A DNA stretch of 64,000 nucleotides from contig NC_088783.1 in NCBI RefSeq assembly GCF_958450345.1, positions 87,937,895-88,001,894 on the forward strand, read 5' to 3'. The DNA is from Calliphora vicina (taxonomy: Eukaryota > Arthropoda > Insecta > Diptera > Calliphoridae). Below are positions 1 through 12,016 of the stretch, piece by piece. Each line of letters begins with the position of its first letter. Position 1 is the stretch's first letter. A program made the translations under genes and the position numbers. The notes below the pieces were generated by a model. That model was given only the letters and a program-made list of their open reading frames with translations, had not been told where the DNA came from and ran no database searches.

Positions 1-593
1 ATGAGAAATTTTATTAAAATCGGATTATCGGTTTGGAACTTACAAATTTATTAGCACCTTTTTTATTTTGTGGTTTCATTCTCGCACAACCACAATATTT
101 TTTTTTTAAAAAGATTTTGTAACCATCCTCGGGTGAAGTTTATTGCTAATCTTCTCCATTTGCAAATATTCATCTTTTCTGCCTTTCTTTCATTTTGAAA
201 AAGCCCAAACATAGTCATGTTTCTTAAAAGGCTCAATAAAATGTTAGCATATTTAAACAAAAGTATGAAATACTAAAGGAAAAGTTTCGCGTTAAAAATG
301 GGAAGCTCCATTTTGATTTTAGACCCATGGTTTCTTCGGCAAAATTTCTTAGAATTCATCGTAGATTACGATTTCGATAACCGCTTTGTCGAGAAAAAAA
401 TTTACCCACTCTAATGTATATCGATAATTTTAAAGTAAATTTTTAATTTGGCTCAAGTTCATTTATTATAATAACTCTGTAATAATTCAAAGAATGCCAC
501 TGAAAATGTATTTTTATACAATTTGCAGGTTTAAATAAAGCTAGAATAGAGAAAGAAGTGTTAATGAAAACACGAATTTTAGTTAAACATTAT
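1..593. other. AT-rich stretch, nothing recognised
   Basis: No convincing coding segment, inverted-repeat pair or tandem repeat is visible. The short open frame on the minus strand near the start has no recognisable motif and its composition matches the surrounding AT-rich DNA. Confidence 0.5.
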
Positions 594-1860
594 TTTTATA
601 CCCACCAGCAAAAAAGATGGGGGTAAATTGTGGATATATTCTGGGTCCTCATAAGATTTCCAAACGATCTAGCTATGTATGTATGTTGAAAACACTATCG
701 GGCCCAACGAAAGGAGATAGCTCTTGATAAGGTTTGTTTAGTATTGAATATGGTCAATCGGTCCATGATTTCACCTAGCCCGCATACAAATGTCCCCAAG
801 GAAATCAATAAATATATTGATAATTTGGCAATCCTGATAAAATTTTGCACATATTAATTCTAATTACTCTGAAATTATACTGTGAAGTATGGCAAAATAT
901 TGTAAAATTTATCCCTCGGTCCAAAATGGGCTCTTTTTTATTTTTGTTGGCCAAAAGAAAGCTTTCTTTTAAGAGGTTTTTGGTCGCTTAGTGGGATGCG
1001 AGTGGGATATACTTATATCAAAATAAATGTTTTATAACTCAAGACTTTTTTGACTCTTTTTTAAAATGGCCCATTTTTAATTTTTTTTTTTTGCTCTAAA
1101 GTAGGCATAGGTCTATTCCTTTAAAAAGTTTTTGTTCGCTTAGTGGGATGCGAGTGGGATATACATACATATATCACAATAAATATTTTGTAACTCAAGA
1201 CATACAATTTTTGTGTTAAAACATTTATTTTGATTATATCCCACTCCCATTCCACTAAGCGAAATTTTTTTTAAAGGAATAGACCTATGCCTTCTTTACG
1301 GCAAAAAATAATAAAAAATGGTTCCATTTTGGAAAAAAAATCGATTTTACAAATAAAATTCAAAACTTGTCTTGAGTTATAAAATATTTATCTCACTCGC
1401 ATTTATTTATTTTGATACATATCCCACTAAGCGACCACAAAGGTCTTCAAGGAAAAGACCTAAGCTTTCTTTTGAGCAAAAAAATTAAAAAAGCTCCATT
1501 TTGAAAAAAAAAGTGAACAAAGTTTTTGATTTTGCAAAAAAAGTAAAAAATTGTATATTTTGAGTTACAAAACATTTATTTTGATAGATATCCAACTCAC
1601 ATTCCACTAACGACCACTATTTGGGACACATTTTGCTAAGAACAATAGGTAATAAATTAAATGGATGAGAAAAACACCTGCTTGGCCAAAATGTAAGATT
1701 TTGGCTCCCTCTAACTCAGAGAGTTCTCGAACGATCTTCTTGAAAAATTGTGTCTGAATTACTATCCAATAACCTTGTCGCAAATTTCATCCCGATCGGA
1801 TGACATCGATTTCAAAAGTTGGTCCACATGACATGAAATACCCCATATACATACAGTATA
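594..1860. repeat. Dispersed repeat of the 'ataccca...gggggta' type
   Basis: The segment opens with a short inverted pair (tttttataccca... gatgggggta) and closes with wording such as 'ccgatcggatgaca' and 'gaaataccccatat'. In fly intergenic DNA this style belongs to high-copy, non-coding Helentron-like or unclassified repeats. No ORF is present. The family assignment is inference. The boundaries are approximate. Confidence 0.4.
976..1615. repeat. Inverted repeat modules around 'cttagtgggat'
   Basis: A module (tttggtcgcttagtgggatg followed by a run like 'gagtgggatat' and 'aaataaatgttttataactc') occurs at about 976-1045 and 1118-1200. It recurs in opposite orientation at about 1228-1290, 1380-1465 and 1560-1615 (forms of 'atcccac...ccactaagcga'). 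The copies are diverged, with indels. The stretch could fold into a multi-branch structure and is probably the degenerate arms of a foldback-type insertion. Confidence 0.5.
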
Positions 1861-2077
1861 TACATGTATGTATGTATGTCACAGACATCAAATTCGTACA
1901 AAAGTGAAAACTAAATCGTATTTACATACATAGGTTCTACAGAAAATCCAAAAATTTAACTTTCAAATGAAAAAGTTGAACTTAAAAATATGGAAATAAA
2001 AGAAATATTTCAAAATAATTCATGTATACTTATAGGAGTGTCTAATAAATATTTCTTTTATAAGACTAATGTATGTT

Positions 2078-2390
2078 AAACAAGTAAGAGTGCTATATTC
2101 CGCTGTGCCGAATCTTATATACCCTTCACCAAATTATACTTCAAAATTTTAAATATTTTTAGGTAAACAAAATTTAATTTTTTTTCCAGTTGTTTTTTTT
2201 AATTTTTTGGATTTTGACCCATTGTAGGTCCAACTTTCTATGGTCTTATATACGTCGTTGAAAATGTCTTTGAAATATCTATCATTAGATAACCATATTG
2301 TCTATATTAATGTCTTAGTAATCCAAATATAGGTAAAAAACAAGTAAGAGTGCTATATTCGGCTATGCCGAATCTTATATACCCTTCACC
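2078..2390. repeat. Two copies of a Helentron/HINE-type terminus
   Basis: At 2081-2130 and 2341-2390 the same ~50-bp sequence appears in the same orientation: caagtaagagtgctatattc, then an imperfect short hairpin centred on 'cggct.tgccga', then 'atcttatatacccttcacc'. The reverse complement occurs at about 50426-50480. A hairpin next to a conserved terminus without target duplication is typical of rolling-circle Helitron/Helentron ends, but the classic CTRRT 3' end is not seen, so the class is inferred. Confidence 0.45.
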
Positions 2391-3177
2391 TTTGTTGTGG
2401 ATGCATTATTATTTTTTATAATTAGTATATAGGTATTAGAGTGACAAGTTTCATGAAAATGGGCCTAAAAATATATAACATTTCGCTATATTTTCATTAG
2501 AAATTCCAAATATTGAAAAATTTGACCTTTGACCTTCACGATTTAAAGGTTAACGTTTTCCGATTTTAGTAAAACTTTGAGACCATATTTAAAATTACCA
2601 GGATTATAATACTATGAATAAGTTTTACTTAAAATTTATAACAGTAAGGAAATTGGCCTCATTCGCCTAAATATGGACAAAAAATTAGTTTTTCTTGAAA
2701 ATCGCAAAATTTAAATCGCAGGTACGGAAAAACTGTAAGAGGTATTGACATAATTTTTTCATATTTTTATTCCCTATTTTGATCTCAATAAACTCCAATG
2801 TGATGAACGAAAAAATCTGAAACTTGTTTAACAAAATTTTTAAAAAATTGAAAATGGTGTTTTGAAACAGCCGTTAAAAAAAATTATTTTTTGTGGCCAT
2901 ACCTGCGAATAAGTTAACGGTATCCTACGAAGACTAAAACTCATATACAAGTAAATATACATATTTTAAGTAAAAATGAGCTTTTATTTTAATTTTTCTC
3001 GAAATATCATAATTTTTTTCCTAAATTTTTTATTCAAGTGGCCTGAAACACGTTAATGGTCTGGCGAATTTGTAATAACTTTAACATTTTTTAATCAAAT
3101 TTTGTCATTTATATCTCATTACAACGACAATTACGTACATATTTCGATTCTTTTGCATTCAATTGCAAAAGTATTTA

Positions 3178-4824
3178 CACTTGGCCGCATAAGTTTGCGT
3201 ACAAACTACTTTATATATTTTAAGAGGCTATTTTAGTCGTAAGTAACAACGGTAATCATATGAAATTGGTTTTTATTTATAGATAAACATTTGAAAATTA
3301 TGATAGGTATTTTCTTTTTGCATTTGCAAAGTTTGGTAATAATTGACAGCTTAAAAACAATGGTTTGCTAACTTTTCGTGTATGCAAAAGTATGCGTACA
3401 TAAAAATTAAAGGTAATTTGTAACTGTTTTTTTTATTGTGTGATACTAAAATACTGCAGTTTTTGTTTTAAACTCATCATAAAAGTGATTTTTGAAAATT
3501 TTTTGTTTCAAATTGGAATAATTTCAAGAAATGGCAAACAGAAAATTAATTAATATAGCTGAACGTAAAATTATTATACATTTACGGAAACGAGGGAAAA
3601 CTTTGCGCGAAATCGATCAAGTAGTTGAACGTACTCACTCCTCCATCCAGAGAGTGATAAACAATTTTAAGAAGGCTCGAATTTTTGTCTCAAAGCCTCG
3701 TTCTGGTCGTCCACCAAAATTAACTGAACTCGAAAAAAGGGTTATAATGCAGTCTGTGAAGGAAAACCCCAGATTTACTGTATCGAAAATGGCTGAAAAT
3801 TTAAATTCACAATTTAATATACATGTGCCCAAAGAGACTGGCTCAGAATTTTGAAAAAGGCCAACTATATAAGCCATGTAGCACGGAAAAAGCCTCCAGT
3901 TTTGATAGTTAATAGACAGAAACGAATTGCTTTCACTAAAGAACACATAAAAATGCCTCCAGAGTTCTGGAAAAATGTTCAGTTCACGGATGAATGCAAG
4001 TACTGCATATTTGGCATAAAAGACCGTCAGTTTGTTTGGAGAAAGCCTTGTACAGTGCTTAGTCCCAAAAATTTAAAACCAACAGTTAAGCATGGTGGTG
4101 GTGCAGTGATGGTACGAGGCTACATGACAAGTGAAGGCATGGGAAATTTAGAATTTTTCCATCGACAATGGATCATAAGGTCAATTTAGACATTCTAATG
4201 AAAAATCTTACAGAAAGTGTTAGCAAATTGGGCATTGAAGATGATTATATATTCCTGCAAGACAACGACCCAAAGCATACTACACACAACACAAGGCTTT
4301 GATAGTTGTTTAATAAAACAAAAACAATTGAAAACTCCTCCGCAGTCACCAGACCTAAATCCCATAGAACATTTATGGGATTTGCTGGATTGAAAAATAC
4401 GAAACCATGTAATAACATTGAAGGAAATGCTTCAAACAGTATTAGCTAAGGAATGGAGAAATATTAGTTCGAAATACACCGAAAAACTGGTTTCATCAAT
4501 GACAAAACGCCTTCATGATGTTCTTGGTCGTCGGGGTTATTCAACTTATTATTAAAATACAGTTTAGTTTCTAAAAATCAGTAATCTTTTATTTTTTTTT
4601 TATGTACGCAAACTTTTGCCTACATGTGGAATTGAATTTTTTTATGAATTGAATTCTTATAAGTTTTGTTGATTCTTAAATATGCATTTTACAATGCAGT
4701 TGTGTTCTGAAATATTTAAAAGTTTTATATAAAAAATTTCAAATGAGTAGCGTTTATTTTTATATCCAAAATTAGAGTATACTTTTAATTTTCGTTCTTG
4801 TACGCAAACTTATGCGGCCAAGTG
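3178..4824 (+). mobile_element. Tc1-like transposon, 1647 bp, with proven TA target site
   Basis: The terminal inverted repeats read CACTTGGCCGCATAAGTTTG at the left and its reverse complement at the right, with TA at 3176-3177 and 4825-4826. The uninterrupted target is visible in the related foldback copy at 14050-14075 (gtatttatttagtag); removing the element plus one TA reproduces it exactly. This makes the boundaries secure. The transposase inside is broken. A 5'-truncated sister copy lies at 51507-52361. Confidence 0.93.
3531..4555 (+). pseudogene. Tc1-like transposase, frameshifted
   Basis: The first frame (3531-3854) gives a helix-turn-helix N-terminus ('RKRGKTLREIDQ', then a GRPPK linker). 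Coding continues in another frame from about 3835 ('LKKANYISHVARKKP') to 4189, and again in shifted frames to the end at about 4555. The catalytic landmarks of a DD34E transposase can be seen: 'FTDEC' for the first Asp, 'LQDNDPKHT' for the second, and 'SPDLNPIEHLW' for the Glu. There are at least three frame changes and internal stops (for example near 4300 and 4390), so no full protein is possible. Intact relatives are about 340 residues and act as cut-and-paste transposases at TA sites. Confidence 0.85.
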
Positions 4825-6128
4825 TATTTAGTAGCAAAATTTTTTCAAAAACTGAAAAATTAGCATTTTTCTCTAATTTTGGCGATAATACAGTTTTTGG
4901 GTCATTTTGAACCAAAGGAGATACAGGGTTAATTTCCAAAATTTTTTTTTAATGTAATATTCATTAATATAAATAAATCTACATATTTCTAGAAAACAAT
5001 GCAGAAAGTTAACGAGTTTCACCTATTTATTCCATATTAACAGTAAAATTTTGCATATATCTGTACTTTGACCTCGATGCGCGTCCATAAATCGTTGCCC
5101 GTTTTGGCTCAAATTTTCAGCACTTAACATTTAGGACTAGTGTCACAATATTCCACCCGGCACTCTTTGAAATCTAAAAAAAAAAATCGGCTGTCACTCT
5201 AATAGGTATGTATGTACATTGCCCACTTTCAGCGTACAGCATCCTAAATTTATCAAGAACCAGTGTTGCCACCAAGCTAATTTTAAACTACACATGCCTC
5301 ATACCTAAATTACACATATGGGTAAAAATTACACATGTAAATACATTTTCGTGATCGCAAATAGGTGAAATTGACTAAAGGCCCTATTGCGAATACAAGA
5401 TTTTTAAAACGTACATGAATATAAAAGGTTAGTCACAGTGGACTCTGGGATGTTTGGACCAAATACTATCAATTTAGCGTCAAATGACAAAATGATGGAT
5501 AATTTTCACTTGCGGTGATTTTAATTTATCCAGGAATTGTATATATATATTGGAATAAACCGAAGTCAGCAATTTCTATTTTTTCTAATTTAATGAATTC
5601 TTGAGATCAGTCAAATATGTCAAATACGCTTTTAACAAATATTAATCAATGTTCATTCGGAGATTGTTCCATTTCTATTAAAAATTTAACAATATTTAAA
5701 AAATAGCACACTGCTTTCGAATTTGAATTTTTAGCTAATTTATATTAAGGCTTTTGAAATAAGTTTTGTTTTCAGTTTCAAATAGACATTATTTGACAAA
5801 GTTAACTATTTTTTACTATTTGTAAATTATAGCTTTGATCATTTATCTTACTAGTAAATACTTGTAACGAGAGAGTAAAATACTCAAAAATAGAAAAAAA
5901 TAAATGAATACTTTACCAGTAAAATTTTGTAAGTAAATAAATGTATAATTTTTGTAACGTTTAGGTTTTTAGAATTTGTAGTTATAAATAGAAATAATGC
6001 TTCCAAAATAGTAAGTAAATTTTATTTTTTATTTAAAACACACACCAAAACCATACTGGCAACTACAATAAGAAATGTAGGAACAAAATTAACATATTTT
6101 GAGAAATATTAAAACAAGAACTTATTTT

Positions 6129-6250
6129 GATGAAACTTAAGAAAAATATAACATGAAGTCTAGTATTTATAATATCAGCACAAAAGTTAAGATTAACCCT
6201 TAATAGCACTTGGGGTTAAAATTACCCTCAACTTTTAAAATCACGAAAAA
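6129..6250 (+). repeat. Diverged match to the centre of the giant foldback
   Basis: The run 'gatgaaacttaagaaaaata ... attaacccttaatagcacttggggt ... caacttttaaaatc' parallels 13115-13240 and 13240-13285 in the foldback element, with many substitutions. It lies inside a hAT element, so the two families have exchanged or co-inherited sequence, or the foldback core derives from an old hAT-resident sequence. Only the eye-level similarity is seen. Confidence 0.45.
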
Positions 6251-6304
6251 TACAGTCAATATGAATGGCGCTAATTTTAATTTTTAATGTTAATTCACAA
6301 TATA

Positions 6305-6510
6305 GTCCCCTTAATAAAACAATAGTGTATACTTTTTATGCCATTTCGAAATAATTGAGTTTAAAATTTTTGTGTTAGTAGACATCTAGAACAAAAGTAA
6401 TATTTCAATTGATATTTTGACCCACTTTGTGGAAGTAGAATTTCACAATTATTATGCAATAAAAAAATAATGGTGTATATGCTTATACACTATCGTTTTA
6501 TTGAGGGGAC
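6305..6510. mobile_element. Small inverted-repeat element (MITE-like)
   Basis: The 5' end GTCCCCTTAATAAAACAATA is repeated in inverted form at the 3' end (cactatcgttttattgaggggac), about 27 bp with a few mismatches. No clear target duplication is found. The interior is AT-rich and non-coding. Confidence 0.55.
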
Positions 6511-6750
6511 AATAAATTTTTTTTTATATAATTCGAATTTAAATTACACATGAATTACACATGCATTCAATTACACATGGGCTACACATCCAAGTTAAAA
6601 TTACACACAATATGTGTAATTACACATGAAGTGGCAACACTGTCAAGAACACAAAAAACAACAACAACGCCAAACGAAACAGAACACCAAAAGAAAAAAC
6701 AAAATACGCAAGGCAATGAAACCAACACACATCCAAACATACGTTTAATT

Positions 6751-7141
6751 CAGTGATGTTCAAAAATAAAAATGAAGATATTTGGTGAGAGAGCTACCCA
6801 GCAAACATAATGTCAAACACTTAAAATAATAACAAAATGAAGAATGTTTAAATTTAGAATTTTTGTCAAATAAAACCAATTTATTAAACGAATATAATTT
6901 AAATATTAAGGAAATGAAAGAATATACATTATACGGCCGAAATACTCTCAATTTTTTTATTTATTTTTAACTTTGTTTTTTTTGTGTTCAATTGTAATTG
7001 AAACGCGTGTGTTTGCTATGCTTCATCCAAAAACCAACCAACAACAATGCTTATTGAATTTCTGAAAAAATGAGACATTTATTACGCTCTTTAAAAGAGC
7101 GTAACAAATGTGTTTAAATTTTTTTAAACAATTATTGTATG
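6751..7141. mobile_element. hAT MITE (CAGTGATGTTC type), interrupted copy
   Basis: This is the left part of the same element found complete at 48228-48673: it starts CAGTGATGTTCAAAAATA and runs in parallel to 'aaacaattattgtat'. It is interrupted by the hAT MITE at 7142-7885. The bases after that insert (from 7886) match only a few positions of the expected right end, so the right terminus GAACATCACTG has been lost. Confidence 0.7.
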
Positions 7142-7885
7142 CAGGGCTGCCAGATGAATTTGGGAAAAAATCGTCAATATCCCGATAAAAAAAAAAAAAA
7201 TCGTCATTTAGAATTTTAAAAATCGTCAAAAAAATCGTAAAATTAAAAAGGTCAAGATTTCTAACAGGAATTTTAAATTTCTATTTAAAAAGTGAACGAA
7301 AACATAACGTATATCAAAAAACATTTCTTAAAATTGAAGTTTATAAATAAGGGTTCACTAAAATAAAAAAGTAAAGCTTTATAATATAAGGTTTCATTCA
7401 GAAGTTTTTTTAATTTTAAATAAAACACATAAAATAGAATTTAATGTCTAATATTATTATTAAAGATAATTTCATTAAAATATAGCACCACGCTGTAGGT
7501 GGTCCATTCGAAAGGTAATAATGCCTGAGATTTAAGAATAAATTCAAGCTTGGCGGCTTCAATTGAATGGTGTAATGTCATTATATTCTGAATAAATTTT
7601 GTCAAAATAGAAAAAATTGCTTTAGAATATTGCCGTTTTAATTCAGTAATTTATTTACAAAAATTGATTTAAAATTTTAATTGACCAAATTCAAAATATA
7701 TATATTGCTTTTCATATTCACCAACAAAATGAGAATATTCTTTAACTATTTCATAAAATAGTACCATATTTTCATAATGCAGAAAATCGTCATTTTAGAG
7801 AAAGAAATCGTCAAATCGTCAAATTGCTATTTTTGAAACCAAAAATCGTCAAAATGACGATAAATCGTCAAATCTGGCAGCTATG
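7142..7885. mobile_element. hAT MITE (CAGGGCTGCCAGAT type), copy 1
   Basis: The left end is CAGGGCTGCCAGAT and the right end ATCTGGCAGCTATG. Flanks are ATTGTATG (7134-7141) and GTTGTATG (7886-7893), an 8-bp duplication with one change. The interior is non-coding and rich in 'aaatcgtca' motifs near both ends, probably transposase-binding repeats. Two more complete copies lie at 21668-22408 and 44248-44973. Confidence 0.9.
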
Positions 7886-8158
7886 GTTGTATGGGATGAC
7901 GCCAAAGAAACAAAACACAAAAGAAAAACAAAATACGCAAAGCATGCACATTCAAACATACGATTTGTTGATTTTTCGTCAAAAAAACCAATACACAACC
8001 AAACAAACGTTTAGTTGTATAAAAAACAACAACAACGACAAAAGAAACAAAACACAAAAAAAAAACCAAATACGCAAAGCTTGCACATCCAACCATACGT
8101 TTTGTTGATTTTTTGTCAAAGCATGCAATACATTGTGTTTTTTGATGAAATTTTCAGA

Positions 8159-10332
<2,174 letters not shown>

Positions 10333-12008
10333 TGTAAATTGCGTCTTAAGGCATGTGAAGTTTTTGTACAGACCGTTTTTCCAAAAGCTGAAAAAGCGAT
10401 TATTTTCACTTTCGTTAATCTATGATTTTCACGAAAATTATTTTTTGATGGTTTAGTAAAATATACCCCATCTATAATTATTTTTTTGGAATAATTTCTG
10501 TTTGCAATACATGTTTTCTTAGTATTTTTTGCATGCTGAACATGAATTTGACATTTTTTACCATGAAAATATTTTACCTTTTTGTTTTTGGAAAATATAT
10601 GTGGACTTTTCACAAAACAACTTAAGTGGAATTTGCAAAATAAAATAAAAAAAAAAATTTTGCTATAACTTTTTGTTTAATATTGTTAATTTGGTTAAAC
10701 ACTCCGACAGTTAGTTAATTTTCCGGTTAAAATGAAATAATCATACATTGTGAAAATGGCCGTTATTAGCATTTTTCCACGTTATGTATTCAAGAAAAAC
10801 TAAATTTTTGTATTTTTTACTCACTGTTTGCATGCAAAAGTTGTGTACAACTATTTGCTAGAAATGCTAGTAAAAAAATATTCGTAAACTTGAAGTTTTT
10901 GTTCAACATACGGCCAGAGAAAAAGCTTATAACTTTGCTATTTTTCATTTGAACCTTGTTTTCTACCTTATTAGAAAGCTAATTTCCTCTAGAAGATAAG
11001 TACCATAATTTTACAAGTTTCAGTCGATTTCCGGCACGCGTTCTACTTATCCGATTTTACATAAATTTTTCAATAGTAATTTTTAGCTAATAACGATATA
11101 TGTTATACATCCAAATCTATATTATCAACTAATTTGTATTCTATAACATCTTAACATTTAATAAATTATCCCAAACTATCAGTTTAATCTTATTTTCACG
11201 CCGAACCGCGGTTTTGAAATTCTTTGGTTATTTGGAAACTCTAATAAATATAAATTATATAATTTATTTTAGACTGACCGACTCACTCAAGACTGATTAA
11301 TTTTTAATGTAACCACGTCATTAATGAACTTTTATATAGAAAATTTAATTTCAATCAGTCAAAAAATAGTAATCGTGATTTACTTTACACGATTTTATTT
11401 ACAAATTTTAATAAAATTCTTCAATCGAGTTCAAGGAAAAATCATTTCGTTGCAAGTGTCATTGAATGAACTTCTTCTTTGCTTTACGAGTGCATTGACT
11501 CATGACAATAGAATTATGTATTCGAAGTAAACTAAGGTGAATTGCATGGGAATTAATGTTGAAGTTTTTTTTTTACATTTTAATTTAATCTTTTTTATTA
11601 ATTTCAATTATTTGTATAGTCTATAGCAGAGATAAGTGAGCCACTAAATTTTTGATCTTACTGTCTGTTTCAGTAGTCACAACGACACATTGGCCTAGGT
11701 GATTAGCAAGAATTTCAATTTATTTGCATGTATAAAAAATGCACAATTTTTCAGTTCGAATGTTGCGAATAACCTTTTTTCTTAAAGATTTGATATTATT
11801 TGTGTGTAAAGTCGTTTAGTTTTTCATGTACTTCTTTTTACCGATTTGTGATTGGTTTCATATGCAACAATATGAAGGAAATTATGAAGAAGGAAAAACT
11901 CTATATAAATGTCAGTGATATAGGCACACCTAATAATGTAGGCACAAAATTAATGGATAACCAATATAACTCAAACACACTCAAATTTGTCAATAAATAA
12001 ATAAATAT
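10333..12008. other. AT-rich intergenic stretch with one dispersed repeat
   Basis: No credible gene is seen. The segment 11118-11245 (ctatattatcaactaattt ... aaccgcggttttgaaattct ... tttggaaactcta) is repeated at about 15100-15226, both on the plus strand. The open frames at 11324-11530 and 11800-12000 lack recognisable motifs. Confidence 0.5.
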
Positions 12009-12016
12009 ATGTACAT

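Larger units (their letters stand above)
2437..5201. mobile_element. One-armed derivative of the giant foldback family
   Basis: The ends are TAGAGTGACA and TGTCACTCTA, flanked by 8-bp direct repeats ATAGGTAT (2429-2436 and 5202-5209). Right after the short left terminus the sequence jumps into what is the distal, right-hand arm of the complete element at 12017-14452, so almost the whole left arm is missing. The remaining arm follows the 12-14 kb copy closely up to the right end. A Tc1-like element sits inside at 3178-4824. The TSD could be counted as 4, 6 or 8 bp because the flanks are partly palindromic. Confidence 0.8.
5261..6642. mobile_element. Non-autonomous hAT-type element, 1382 bp
   Basis: The termini CAGTGTTGCCAC and GTGGCAACACTG are perfect inverted repeats flanked by an identical 8-bp duplication TCAAGAAC (5253-5260 and 6643-6650), the hallmark of hAT insertion. 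Near both ends the motif TTACACATG is repeated many times (for example 5295-5340, and 6544-6630), the likely subterminal transposase-binding sites. There is no transposase ORF. Another element of 206 bp lies inside (6305-6510), and 6129-6250 resembles the centre of the giant foldback family. Confidence 0.92.
6650..8130 (+). repeat. ~120-bp minisatellite, three units, interrupted by hAT insertions
   Basis: The unit contains 'acaacaacaacg', 'gaaacaaaacac', 'aaatacgcaa', 'cacatccaaacatacg' and 'gttgatttttcgtcaaa'. Units are visible at about 6650-6750, 7894-8028 and 8022-8130. The first is separated from the others by a hAT copy beginning at 6751 which itself contains the hAT MITE at 7142-7885. 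No coding role is apparent, although the A/C-rich strand gives short spurious frames. Confidence 0.6.
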
